Positions 29,469 through 38,060 of a DNA stretch of 64,000 bases are shown one piece after another. The translations under genes were made by a program, and so were the position numbers. This DNA is from Stutzerimonas stutzeri TS44 (GTDB taxonomy: Bacteria; Pseudomonadota; Gammaproteobacteria; Pseudomonadales; Pseudomonadaceae): NCBI GenBank assembly GCA_000263395.1, contig AJXE01000016.1:42698-106697 (forward strand), read 5' to 3'. The notes beneath the pieces were generated by a model that had not been told where the DNA came from, did no database searches, and saw nothing but the letters and a program-made list of their open reading frames with translations. How positions within the stretch are numbered: position 1 is the first letter of the stretch; every line of letters starts with the position of its first letter.

Positions 29469-30000
29469 CCGCCAGCATCGAGCCTTCGCCGCGCAGCCAA
29501 TCGATGATCCGCCGGCGTACCACCTCGCGCGGCTGGCGCGCGTCCACGCTCAGCACGCCGGGTTCGTCAGCGGGCGATTCGAGCGTGGCGAACTGGCTGT
29601 CGACCAGGCTGCCCGGCATGAAATGTCCGACCCGAGCGCCAATCCGCTGACGTGCCGTTTGCGGGTCGACGACCAGATGGACGAAGTTCAATCCGGGCAC
29701 CGCATCGCGCAGCACCTGGCGATAGGCGCGCCTGAGCGCCGAGCAGGCCAGCACGAAGCCGCAGCCATCATCGACGGCCCGCCGCATTTCATCGCCCAGC
29801 GCCTGCAGCCAGCCGATACGCTGGGCATCGGTCAGCGGCAGGCCGGCGCGCATCTGCGCAAGGTTTTCCGCCGGGTGGAAGTCGTCCGCCTCGATATAGC
29901 GCACGCCCAGCTCAGCGGCGAGCGCCCGGCTGGTCTGCGTCTTGCCGCAGCCGCTGACGCCCATCACCACCAGGGTCGGTTCGCGGGCGCTCGCCGTCAT
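29440..30000 (-). CDS. gntK: Gluconokinase
   Basis: A 186-residue P-loop kinase. VVMGVSGCGKTQTSRALA is the Walker A loop, EADDFHPAENLAQMRAGLPLTD is the gluconate-binding signature, and SALRRAYRQVLR is the family motif. It phosphorylates gluconate to 6-phosphogluconate, feeding the Entner-Doudoroff pathway. AGGGGTG precedes the ATG at 30000. The length is standard. Confidence 0.92.
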   Translation of the reverse strand: MTASAREPTLVVMGVSGCGKTQTSRALAAELGVRYIEADDFHPAENLAQMRAGLPLTDAQRIGWLQALGDEMRRAVDDGCGFVLACSALRRAYRQVLRDAVPGLNFVHLVVDPQTARQRIGARVGHFMPGSLVDSQFATLESPADEPGVLSVDARQPREVVRRRIIDWLRGEGSMLAVRPARPDAR

Positions 30001-30152
30001 GTGTTCACCCCTAATGCACTGGACAGGGTGATGGTGGCGGTATCCGCGGCGCGGGCGAAACCACCGCCCATCGTTCATGCAGCCAACGCGCCGGTCGACA
30101 TCCGCGGCCAGCGCACTACAATCGCCAGCCCCGCAACCCGAGGACCCTCGCA

Positions 30153-30431
30153 ATGCCCAAAGCCATGGCGCGCCACATTCTGGTCAAGACCGAAGCGGAA
30201 GCTGCGCAGCTGAAGAAGCGCATCGCCAATGGCGAGGCGTTCGACGTGCTGGCGCGCAAGTACTCCACCTGCCCGTCCGGCAAGAAAGGCGGCGACCTCG
30301 GCGAGGTGCGCCCGGGGCAGATGGTGCGCAGCATCGACCAGGTGATCTTCAAGAAGCCGCTGCGCGAGGTGCACGGGCCGGTGAAAAGCCAGTTCGGCTA
30401 TCACCTGGTGCAGGTGTTCTACCGCGACTGA
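30153..30431 (+). CDS. ppiC: Peptidyl-prolyl cis-trans isomerase, parvulin type
   Basis: A 92-residue single-domain parvulin. ARHILVKTEAEA, YSTCPSGKKGGDLGEV and VKSQFGYHLVQVFYRD are the core motifs of PpiC. It catalyses proline isomerisation in the cytoplasm. There is no signal peptide, unlike SurA or PpiD. GAGGA precedes the start. Two bases separate its stop from the convergent zapE stop. Confidence 0.92.
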   Translation: MPKAMARHILVKTEAEAAQLKKRIANGEAFDVLARKYSTCPSGKKGGDLGEVRPGQMVRSIDQVIFKKPLREVHGPVKSQFGYHLVQVFYRD

Positions 30432-30432
30432 T

Positions 30433-31530
30433 TCAACCGAAGCGGCGCAACTGCATCTCGCGCAAGCGGCTGAGCGTGCGGCGGAAGGCGAAGGCCAGGT
30501 AGCCCTCGACGTACAGTTCCTCCAGCGCCACCTGCGCCTCGATGTACAGCGGCACGCGCCGGTCGTAGCACTCATCCACCAGCGCGATGAAGCGCCGCAC
30601 CGCATCGTCATGCGCGGCCAGCCGCGGCAGCTGGCGGTCGCCGGCCTTGACCTGCGTGACCGCGTCCTCGGTGCCGCGGGCGATGCGTCCCTCGCGCTGC
30701 ACGCCGCCCAGCTGCGGCACGCCATCGAGCAGGATCGCCTCGTAGCGGTCGCACAGCTCGATGAAATCCAGCGCCGAGAACGGCTGCTCGCACAGTTCGG
30801 CGAAACGACACCAGAGCACCCTGTCGCTGCGGCGCACCACCTGCAGCAGGCGATGGCCGAGTTCCAGCGGCGCGGCGCTGCCCTCCTCGTCGGCCAGGCC
30901 CGCGAAGGCCTGCGGCAGCGCATCCGGTGCGGCGACCCAGTAGCGCTGCAACGCCGCGCCGGGACGCAGGCGATGGTCCGCACCGCCATCCACGTCGACG
31001 ACATGCATGTGGCGCTCGATGGCCTCGATCGCCGGCACAAAGCGCTCACGGTTGTAGCCATCGGCGTACAGCTGGTCCGGTGGCTGGTTGGACGTCGCGA
31101 CGATGACCACGCCTTCCTCGAACATCACCCGGAACAGTCGCCCGAGAATGATCGCATCGCCGATGTCGCCGACGAACAGCTCGTCGAAGCACAGCACCCG
31201 CACCTCGCCGGCCAGCTCGCGGGCCAGCGCCTGCAGTGGATCGGCCGTGCCGTTGAGCTGGAACAGGCGCATGTGCACCCAGCGCATGAAGTGATGAAAA
31301 TGCTGGCGCCGCGCCGGTACGCACAGGCTGGCGTGGAACATGTCCATCAGCCAGGTCTTGCCGCGCCCTACCGGCCCCCACAGGTAGACACCGCCTGGCA
31401 CCTCACCCGCGTGCACCTGCTCATGGCAGTGCTGCAGCAGATCGACGGCGCGCAACTGCGCGGCATCACTGACGAAACCCTCACGGGCGATGGCTTGCCG
31501 GTACCGGGCAAGTGGCGACGACTGATCCAT
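30433..31530 (-). CDS. zapE: Cell division ATPase ZapE (AFG1 family)
   Basis: A 365-residue AAA-like ATPase. YLWGPVGRGKTWLMDMF is Walker A and VLCFDELFVGDIGDA Walker B. Bacterial members (ZapE/YhcM) associate with the Z-ring under stress. The ATG at 31530 is chosen; a TTG 15 bases upstream is possible. No clear ribosome site is visible. Confidence 0.9.
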   Translation of the reverse strand: MDQSSPLARYRQAIAREGFVSDAAQLRAVDLLQHCHEQVHAGEVPGGVYLWGPVGRGKTWLMDMFHASLCVPARRQHFHHFMRWVHMRLFQLNGTADPLQALARELAGEVRVLCFDELFVGDIGDAIILGRLFRVMFEEGVVIVATSNQPPDQLYADGYNRERFVPAIEAIERHMHVVDVDGGADHRLRPGAALQRYWVAAPDALPQAFAGLADEEGSAAPLELGHRLLQVVRRSDRVLWCRFAELCEQPFSALDFIELCDRYEAILLDGVPQLGGVQREGRIARGTEDAVTQVKAGDRQLPRLAAHDDAVRRFIALVDECYDRRVPLYIEAQVALEELYVEGYLAFAFRRTLSRLREMQLRRFG

Positions 31531-31622
31531 GACTACGGACCGCAACCTGAGAAGGCGGCGATGTTACCCCAGCCCTGCAACCGACTGCAGCCGCGCGAGC
31601 ACAGACGCGGCCTGCGGACCCC

Positions 31623-32378
31623 TCAGGCTTCCAGTGCCAGCAGCACGCCGCTGACCACCAGAAAGCCGCTGAACAGCACGCGCAGCAGGCGCTCCGGCAA
31701 GGCGTGCGCCAGCCGCACGCCGAGACTGATGCTGAGCAGACCGCCGACCGCCAGCGGCAGCCCGAGTCTCCAGTCGACCTGCCCGTGCAGCGCATAGGTC
31801 ACCAGCGTGACCCCGGTACTCGGCGCGGCCAGCGACAGCGACAGCCCCTGGGCGATGACCTGGCTGGTGCCGAACACGCTGGTCAGCACCGGCGTCGCCA
31901 GCACCGCACCACCGACACCGAACAGCCCGCCGAGCGCGCCGGCACCTGCGCCCAGCACACTGAGCCACGGCCAGGAATGACGCAATTGTCCGTTACCCGG
32001 CGCGGTACGGCGAAACGCCCGCAGCAGCGTGTGGGCCGCCAAGGCGAAGAGGAAGCCGACGAAGGCCAGGCGCATGCGACTGGCATCCAGCGACACGGCC
32101 AGCGCCGCGCCCAGGATGGCGAAGCAGAAGCTCGGCAGCGCCAGCGCCGCCGCGTGGCGGAAATCGATGCGGTTGCGCTGGTGGTAACGCCAGATCGCCA
32201 GCAGCACGTTCGGCACCACCATCACCAATGCCGTGCCCTGCGCGAGTTGCTGATCCAGGCCGAACAGCACGCCGAGCACCGGGATTGCGATCAGCCCGCC
32301 GCCGATGCCGAACAAACCGCCGAGCGCACCCAGCGCCAGCCCAAGCAGTACGTTCAAGCCGATATCGATTAAAGGCAC
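31623..32378 (-). CDS. TauE/SafE family sulfite exporter-like membrane protein
   Basis: A 251-residue protein with about eight hydrophobic segments. The two glycine-rich repeats GLALGALGGLFGIGGGLI and GAGAGALGGLFGVGGAVLA are the hallmark of TauE/SafE permeases. The start is a GTG at 32378, with GAGGGA upstream. Members export sulfite, sulfoacetate or other organic anions. It is divergent from a LysR gene that may control it. Confidence 0.85.
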   Translation of the reverse strand: MPLIDIGLNVLLGLALGALGGLFGIGGGLIAIPVLGVLFGLDQQLAQGTALVMVVPNVLLAIWRYHQRNRIDFRHAAALALPSFCFAILGAALAVSLDASRMRLAFVGFLFALAAHTLLRAFRRTAPGNGQLRHSWPWLSVLGAGAGALGGLFGVGGAVLATPVLTSVFGTSQVIAQGLSLSLAAPSTGVTLVTYALHGQVDWRLGLPLAVGGLLSISLGVRLAHALPERLLRVLFSGFLVVSGVLLALEA

Positions 32379-32485
32379 GGCGTCGCTCCCTCGAAAAAAA
32401 CGCAATGGTAAGGCGCCTTGCCTGCTCTCGATACGCATAGCCGTGCACAATGGCTTTGCGCACACCGCAAAACAGAGAACCATCA

Positions 32486-33442
32486 ATGCAGCCACACTCC
32501 TTCGCCGATCAATTGCGTCTGTTCCTCGACGTGCTGGAAGCCGGCAATTTCTCCGCCGCCGCGCGCCTGCACGGCTTGACGCCCTCCTCCGTCGCGCGGC
32601 GTATCGATGCACTGGAGCACTCGCTGGGCTGCAAGCTGTTCAGCCGCAGCACCCACGGCATCCGCAGTACGCCCGCAGCCCAGGCCTTCGCCGAGCGCGC
32701 CCGGCGCATCGTTCGCGAACTGCAACTGGCCCGCGCCGAGGCCAGCGCACTGGACGCCACGCCCGAAGGGCTGATCCGCATCGACGCACCGACGCCGTTC
32801 GGCCGTCGCCATCTGGCGCCGGCGCTCGCCGACTTTCTCTGCGCCTATCCCGGCGTGGACGTGCAGTTGCGCCTGATCGACAGCTTCATCGACCTGCATG
32901 GCGAGCACCTGGGCAAGGTCGATCTGGTGCTGCGCATCGGCCCGCTGGCCGACACCCGCCTGGTGGCCACGCCGCTGGCGCCGATGGTGCGCATCGCCTG
33001 CGCCAGCCCGGAGTACCTGCAGCGGCGCGGCACGCCCACGCAACCGCACGAGTTGCTTGGCCACGACGGCCTCGACTGGGATGCGCTGGCGCCACCGCAC
33101 GCCTGGCGTTTCGAGCAGGATGGCGAGCTCCGGCTGTTCCGCCCGCGACGCCTGCGCATGGTCGCCAACAACGCCGAGGCGCTGCTGTCCGGGGTGCTCG
33201 CGGGGCTGGGCATCGCCCACTTGCCGACCTGGCTGATCAGCGAATACCTGCTGCGGGGCGAGTTGTTGCCGCTGTTCTGCACGCACGGGCTGCCGCGTCC
33301 GGAAGCCAGTGGCATCTATGCGCTGCGCCTGACCCGCGAAGCGGATTCGCGCACGCGCCTGCTGCTGGAGTTTCTCAAGGAGCGCTTCGGCCCGGTCCCA
33401 CCGTGGGACCAGGCGCTGCAGAGCGGATTGCTGCGTAGCTGA
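32486..33442 (+). CDS. LysR family transcriptional regulator
   Basis: A 318-residue regulator. AGNFSAAARLHGLTPSSVARRIDALE is the HTH, and the C-terminal domain matches LysR effector folds of the CrgA/AaeR-like branch (GKVDLVLRIGPLADTRLVATPL). It is divergent from the TauE gene across about 107 bases. The ligand is unknown. Confidence 0.88.
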   Translation: MQPHSFADQLRLFLDVLEAGNFSAAARLHGLTPSSVARRIDALEHSLGCKLFSRSTHGIRSTPAAQAFAERARRIVRELQLARAEASALDATPEGLIRIDAPTPFGRRHLAPALADFLCAYPGVDVQLRLIDSFIDLHGEHLGKVDLVLRIGPLADTRLVATPLAPMVRIACASPEYLQRRGTPTQPHELLGHDGLDWDALAPPHAWRFEQDGELRLFRPRRLRMVANNAEALLSGVLAGLGIAHLPTWLISEYLLRGELLPLFCTHGLPRPEASGIYALRLTREADSRTRLLLEFLKERFGPVPPWDQALQSGLLRS

Positions 33443-33457
33443 GTGCTGGCGGCGTGC

Positions 33458-33799
33458 TTAGAAACCGTCGCCGCCGAGTTCCTGGGTCACGCCCCAGCCG
33501 TCGAGCACACCGCCGAGTGGCTCGACCAGCTCCTCCAGGTCCTGCTCGAAGTTGCCGATGCTGTCGAAGGTGGCGTACATGACCTTGCTGACCTGCAGAT
33601 TCCAGCTGCCGTCCTCGCGCGGCAGGATCTGCGCATTGATGGATTCGCCGCGAAAGTTGCGCGCGGCCGCGTGGGCACGATCGCGGTCCTCGAAGACCGC
33701 ATAGAACTCGATGGGATGGACCCGGGTGAAATCGAACCCGCCGTCTTTCATCTGGCGAAGAACGTTGCTGCTGACATCTTCGTGGAAGGTGGTACCCAT
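33458..33799 (-). CDS. RraB-family ribonuclease E inhibitor-like protein
   Basis: A 113-residue acidic protein. HPIEFYAVFEDRDRAHAAARNF and YATFDSIGNFEQDLEELVEPLGGVLDGWG match the RraB fold, a small regulator of RNase E. AGGAGG lies upstream of the ATG. The match is to the family; regulation of RNase E in this organism is inferred. Confidence 0.75.
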   Translation of the reverse strand: MGTTFHEDVSSNVLRQMKDGGFDFTRVHPIEFYAVFEDRDRAHAAARNFRGESINAQILPREDGSWNLQVSKVMYATFDSIGNFEQDLEELVEPLGGVLDGWGVTQELGGDGF

Positions 33800-34190
33800 G
33801 ATGCAACCTCCTCTCGATCGATGGACGGAACACGCTTCGGCCGGTGAGTACCTTTCAGTTGCCCTCACCTGATCCGAGTATGGGATGTCGGGAGTGTTCA
33901 TGCCATGTGCTTTTTTTCGGTTTATCGCGGTTTTTCGGGGGCAGAGGTTGATCTTGAGCTGGCAGGTTTTTGGGAGGCTTGAATGGGTGTTTTGCTACTT
34001 CCAGTTGCCGGTTAACCGTGTCATCGAGTTCGGTGCGCAGGTCAGGATTTGAACCGTTGCGATGGCTGAATCGCCCAAGGCCCGATCTGCGTCTGTCCGC
34101 AGCAACGCTTGACCTTGGTCATGGCGGCGACATTCGTTAGGCGCGATCGACGTGATATGTTCCGGCGCTCATTTGATCGGGAGTCTTTCC
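33800..34190. other. Intergenic region with no recognisable gene
   Basis: This stretch has T-rich runs (for example near 33909) and lower GC than its surroundings. An open frame on the minus strand entering at 34042 has no recognisable homology and overlaps the copper-chaperone gene. It probably holds the promoters of the RraB-like and PCu(A)C genes. Confidence 0.5.
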
Positions 34191-34694
34191 ATGCTGCTTC
34201 GCCTATTGACCGCGAGCTGTCTGAGTGCGTTTTGCCTGGCCGCCAACGCCCAGGAGCACCATCATTCATCGTCTGAGCCAGCGCCGGCCGCCACCCTTGC
34301 GGTAAGCCAGGCCTGGTCGCGCGCCATGCCGCCCAGCGCACCGACCGGCGCGGTGTATTTCGTGCTGGACAATGTGGGCCAGCAGGATGACCGGCTGGTC
34401 GCGGCGCGAACACCGCGCGCGGAAAAAGCCGAGCTGCACACCCATGTGCACGAAGGCGACATGATGCGCATGCGGCAGGTGGATTCCGTAGCCGTTCCGG
34501 CTGGCGAGTCGGTCCGCTTTCAACCCAGCGGCAATCACGTGATGCTGTTCGGCCTGAAACAGCCGCTGGTCGCTGGCGAGCGTTTCGAGCTGATGCTCGA
34601 GTTCGAACATGCCGGCGAGATCACCACCGATGTCGACATACTCGACGAAGCGCCGGCCGCGCCGCCGGCTGCCAATCCGCACATGCACCACTGA
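34191..34694 (+). CDS. PCu(A)C family copper chaperone
   Basis: A 167-residue secreted protein. A signal peptide (LLTASCLSAFCLAANA) is followed by a His-rich segment and a cupredoxin-like fold. HTHVHEGDMMRMRQV and NHVMLFGLKQPL provide the H(M)x10Mx21HxM copper-binding pattern. It delivers Cu(I) in the periplasm, typically to the CuA site of cytochrome oxidase. His residues at the C-terminus (NPHMHH) add possible copper ligands. It stands alone, without a SCO gene. Confidence 0.88.
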   Translation: MLLRLLTASCLSAFCLAANAQEHHHSSSEPAPAATLAVSQAWSRAMPPSAPTGAVYFVLDNVGQQDDRLVAARTPRAEKAELHTHVHEGDMMRMRQVDSVAVPAGESVRFQPSGNHVMLFGLKQPLVAGERFELMLEFEHAGEITTDVDILDEAPAAPPAANPHMHH

Positions 34695-34705
34695 TCGGCA
34701 CGCGT

Positions 34706-34726
34706 CGGGCGCCACCTCGGCGCCCG
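34706..34726. terminator. Hairpin between convergent copper-chaperone and gor genes
   Basis: CGGGCGCC and GGCGCCCG pair with a 5-base loop in the 54-base gap between the two convergent stops. No U-tract follows on either strand. Confidence 0.5.
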
Positions 34727-34748
34727 CCTGTCAGGACGCTTCGCCCGC

Positions 34749-36107
34749 TCAGATCGAGGCGGGCGTGCGCATGGTGACGAACTCTTCCGCCGCCGTGGGA
34801 TGAATGCCCAGGGTTTCGTCGAACACCCGCTTCGTCGCGCCGGCCTTCAGGGCAACGCCCAACCCCTGCATGATTTCGCCGGCATCGGGGCCGGCCATGT
34901 GGCAACCCAGCACGCGATCGGTTTCGGCATCGACCACCAGCTTCATCAGGCTGCGTTCCGGGCTGTCGGTCATGGTCAGCTTCATCGGGCGGAAGCGGCT
35001 CTCGAAGACGCTGACCTTACGGCCCTGCTTGCGCGCCTCCTCCTCGGTCAGGCCGACGGTTGCCATGTTCGGCAGGCTGAACACGGCAGTCGGGATGCAG
35101 GCGTAATCCACCGGCCGGTAATCCTCCGGCTTGAACAGGCGACGCGCCACCGCCATGCCTTCGGCAAGCGCGACCGGCGTCAGTTGCACGCGGCCAATGA
35201 CGTCGCCGATGGCGAGGATCGATGGAATCGAAGTGCGGAACTCGTCGTCGACGGCGATGAAGCCGCGCTCGTCCAGCGCCACCTCGAGCGTGTCGAGCCC
35301 CAGCCCGTCGAGCATCGGCCGGCGGCCGGTCGCGTAGAAGATGCAGTCGGCTTCCAGCGTGCGACCGTCCTTGAGCGTCGCCAGCAGACTGCCGTCCGCT
35401 TGCCGGTCGATGCGTGCGATATCCGCATTGAACTGCAGATCGACGCCCTTCTTGCTCAGTTCGTCCTTCAGATGGTCGCGCAGCGAGCCGTCGAAGCCGC
35501 GCAGGAACAGTTCGCCGCGATACAGCAGCGAGGTCTGCGCGCCGCAGCCGTGGAAGATCGAGGCGAATTCCACCGCGATGTAGCCGCCGCCGACGACCAG
35601 CACGCGCCGCGGCAGCGCCTCCAGATAGAACGCCTCGTTGGAGGTGATGGCGTGCTCGCGCCCGGGAATGTCCGGTACCTGCGGCCAGCCGCCGGTGGCG
35701 ATCAGGATGTGTTCGGCACTGTAGTGTTTGCCGTCCACCTCGACGGTGTGCGCATCGACCAGCCGCGCATGGGCCTGCAACAGGGTCACGCCGCTGTCGA
35801 CCAGCAGGTTGCGATAGATGCCGTTGAGGCGCTGAATCTCGCGGTTCTTGTTGGCGATCAGCGATGTCCAGTCGAAGCGCGCGCCCTCGACCGTCCAGCC
35901 GTAGCCCTGCGCCTGGGCGATGTCCTCGGCGTAGTGCGCGCCGTAGACCAGCAGTTTCTTCGGCACGCAGCCGACATTGACGCAGGTGCCCCCCAGGTAG
36001 CGACTCTCGGCCACCGCAACCCAGGCGCCGAAGCCCGCCGCGAAGCGCGCCGCGCGAACGCCGCCGGAACCGGCGCCGATGACGAATAGATCGAAGTCGT
36101 AAGCCAT
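34749..36107 (-). CDS. gor: Glutathione-disulfide reductase
   Basis: A 452-residue flavoprotein disulfide reductase. [17 protein letters not shown] binds [17 protein letters not shown] is the redox-active CxxxxC, and [17 protein letters not shown] carries the C-terminal catalytic His. It regenerates GSH from GSSG with NADPH. AAGGAG precedes the ATG at 36107. Confidence 0.93.
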   Translation of the reverse strand: MAYDFDLFVIGAGSGGVRAARFAAGFGAWVAVAESRYLGGTCVNVGCVPKKLLVYGAHYAEDIAQAQGYGWTVEGARFDWTSLIANKNREIQRLNGIYRNLLVDSGVTLLQAHARLVDAHTVEVDGKHYSAEHILIATGGWPQVPDIPGREHAITSNEAFYLEALPRRVLVVGGGYIAVEFASIFHGCGAQTSLLYRGELFLRGFDGSLRDHLKDELSKKGVDLQFNADIARIDRQADGSLLATLKDGRTLEADCIFYATGRRPMLDGLGLDTLEVALDERGFIAVDDEFRTSIPSILAIGDVIGRVQLTPVALAEGMAVARRLFKPEDYRPVDYACIPTAVFSLPNMATVGLTEEEARKQGRKVSVFESRFRPMKLTMTDSPERSLMKLVVDAETDRVLGCHMAGPDAGEIMQGLGVALKAGATKRVFDETLGIHPTAAEEFVTMRTPASI

Positions 36108-36179
36108 GAGATGTTGTCTCCTTCTAGAGCTCGACAGCATACCCCAGCCATCGCGCACCGATCAGCGCAGGAGTGACGC

Positions 36180-36602
36180 ATGTCCCCCACCCTCACCCAC
36201 ATCGCCCTGCACGTGCCGGATCTCGAGGCCTGCATCGACTTCTACTCGCGCTTCTGCGGCATGCGCGTGTTCCACGAACGCGCCGGCAAGGGCTCGCGCA
36301 TCGTCTGGATGGCCGAGCCTGGAAAGGAACGTGAGTTCATCTTCGTGATCATGCCGGGTGGACACGACCGCGCATTGGCTAGCGACGACTACAGCCATTT
36401 CGGCTTTGCCCTGGACAGCCGCGCCGCGGTCGATGCGATTGCCGACAAGGCGCGCGCAGCCGGTTGCCTGATCTGGGAACCGCGCGACGAGCCCTACCCG
36501 GTCGGCTACTACTGCGGCCTGCGCGACCCGGCCGGCAACTACGTCGAGTTCAGCTACGGCCAGCCGCTTGGCCCCGGCGCGCAGGAAATGCCGGCAGTCT
36601 GA
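36180..36602 (+). CDS. VOC family protein (glyoxalase-like)
   Basis: A 140-residue vicinal-oxygen-chelate protein made of two beta-alpha-beta-beta-beta modules. HIALHVPDLEACIDFY and the C-terminal LRDPAGNYVEFSYG carry a His and a Glu as likely metal ligands, and SHFGFALDS adds another His. The classical glyoxalase I glutamate in the first module is not obvious, so assignment as lactoylglutathione lyase is not safe. GGAG precedes the ATG. Divergent from gor. Confidence 0.8.
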   Translation: MSPTLTHIALHVPDLEACIDFYSRFCGMRVFHERAGKGSRIVWMAEPGKEREFIFVIMPGGHDRALASDDYSHFGFALDSRAAVDAIADKARAAGCLIWEPRDEPYPVGYYCGLRDPAGNYVEFSYGQPLGPGAQEMPAV

Positions 36603-36608
36603 AAAAAG

Positions 36609-36634
36609 AATGGGCCACCCGAGGGTGGCCCATT
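36609..36634. terminator. Strong bidirectional terminator, mainly for galU
   Basis: AATGGGCCACC and GGTGGCCCATT form an 11-bp stem with a 4-base loop. A run of A bases just before it gives a U-tract in the minus-strand galU transcript. Confidence 0.85.
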
Positions 36635-36662
36635 TCGTCCTGCGGCGCGTGGCGTTCCGTGC

Positions 36663-37502
36663 TCAGAACGCCTTGCCGGTCAGGTAGAAGTGCTCGTAGC
36701 AGAAGTTGGTCGCCGCGATGTAGCCCTCGGCGCTACCGCAATCGAAACGCTGGCCCTTGAACTTGTAGGCCAGCACGCAGCCGTCCTGCGCCTGCTTCAT
36801 CAGCGCGTCGGTGATCTGGATCTCGCCGCCCTTGCCCGGCTCGGTCTGCTCGATCAGCGCGAAGATGTCCGGGGTCAGGATGTAGCGGCCGATGATCGCC
36901 AGGTTGGACGGCGCGTCCTCGGGCTTGGGCTTCTCGACCATGTGGCTGACGCGGAAGATGTCGTCGCGGATCATTTCGCCGGCGATCACGCCGTACTTGC
37001 TGGTTTCTTCCGGCGGCACTTCCTGGATCGCCACGATCGAGCAGCGGAACTGGTTGTACAGCTTGACCATCTGCGCCAGCACCGGGTCGCCGTCGAGGTT
37101 GATGCACAGGTCGTCGGCCAGCACCACGGCGAACGGCTCGTCACCGATCAACGGACGGCCGCTGAGGATGGCGTGGCCCAGGCCTTTCATTTCGATCTGG
37201 CGGGTGTAGGAGAACGTGCACTCGTCGATCAGGCGGCGAATGCCGACCAGGTACTTCTCCTTGTCGGTGTTGCGAATCTGGTGCTCGAGCTCATAGCTGA
37301 TATCGAAGTGGTCTTCCAGCGAGCGCTTGCCGCGTCCGGTCACCATCGCGATTTCGCTCAGGCCCGCGGCCAGTGCCTCTTCGACCCCGTATTGAATCAG
37401 GGGCTTGTTCACCACCGGCAGCATTTCCTTGGGCATGGCTTTGGTTGCAGGTAGAAAACGCGTGCCATAGCCGGCAGCGGGAAAAAGGCATTTCTTGATC
37501 AT
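36663..37502 (-). CDS. galU: UTP-glucose-1-phosphate uridylyltransferase
   Basis: A 279-residue nucleotidyltransferase. KCLFPAAGYGTRFLPATKAM is the GxGTRFLPxTKxxPKE signature, and MVEKPKPEDAPSNLAIIGRY is the second family motif. It makes UDP-glucose for LPS, trehalose or capsule. The ATG at 37502 gives the normal GalU length; upstream codons are unrelated. Confidence 0.95.
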   Translation of the reverse strand: MIKKCLFPAAGYGTRFLPATKAMPKEMLPVVNKPLIQYGVEEALAAGLSEIAMVTGRGKRSLEDHFDISYELEHQIRNTDKEKYLVGIRRLIDECTFSYTRQIEMKGLGHAILSGRPLIGDEPFAVVLADDLCINLDGDPVLAQMVKLYNQFRCSIVAIQEVPPEETSKYGVIAGEMIRDDIFRVSHMVEKPKPEDAPSNLAIIGRYILTPDIFALIEQTEPGKGGEIQITDALMKQAQDGCVLAYKFKGQRFDCGSAEGYIAATNFCYEHFYLTGKAF

Positions 37503-37565
37503 GTGAGTCCTTGAAATAAAGGTTCCAGTTGATGCACTGCCTTGATAGATAGCAGCTGCCCTCGC

Positions 37566-37660
37566 GGGGTTCGCCGGAAGCCCGACGCAGAGGCTACGAC
37601 CATGCAAATCACGGGGGGTTCGCCGGGGTACGGCAAATCCGGAGTGCGCCGACCATGCAA
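37566..37660 (+). ncRNA. Candidate structured RNA: two tandem ~45-nt repeats in the leader of the chemoreceptor gene
   Basis: Two units run GGGGTTCGCCGG...CGACCATGCAA: 37566-37607 and 37615-37660. The blocks at both ends match exactly while the ~20-base middles differ, as expected for an RNA with conserved loops and variable helices. Segments such as GACGCAGAGGCTACG and GGCAAATCC faintly recall the c-di-GMP-I riboswitch core, but the fit is poor. It lies about 400 bases before the chemoreceptor start and also upstream of galU on the other strand, so the orientation is inferred. Confidence 0.4.
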
Positions 37661-38060
37661 CCGCCGGGACTACGAGCAAGCCAACAAACAGTCCCGTTCA
37701 GCGGGCGCCACGCTAATGGCTATTGGCCTGTCTGTAAATGCTCTGCGACGGTCCCGTGAAACAAAAAAACCGGCTTGCAAGCGCGCCGCCAAAACCTTCT
37801 TGAGCAGCCCGGCCCGGAATCGCACTTAACTGATCCAGATCAGCGAAGCAGATGATTTCACAGAACTTTGTCGTTTGGATGACGCCAACCGCGCGCGGCG
37901 TAAATATCATATTGCCATTACTTCTTTCGCCCGGTGTGCGCCCCGCATTCCCCCTTAAAGAACGCGGTTATCAAGCCGATAGCGAGTCTGCAGTCATTTG
38001 GCGCCTACCTTGCCGTTGAAATCCGGCATCACGCGCGCAGCAGTAGACCTAAGGACGACC

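Noticed and set aside
34042..34413. A 123-residue minus-strand frame near the copper chaperone
   Set aside because: Most of it is antisense to the real chaperone gene; no homology or ribosome site.
36180..36602. Lactoylglutathione lyase (gloA)
   Set aside because: The first-module glutamate ligand of classical glyoxalase I is not evident; only the VOC family is safe.
37566..37660. A confident c-di-GMP-I riboswitch call
   Set aside because: The core signatures fit only loosely and in the wrong order, so it is kept as an unassigned candidate RNA.
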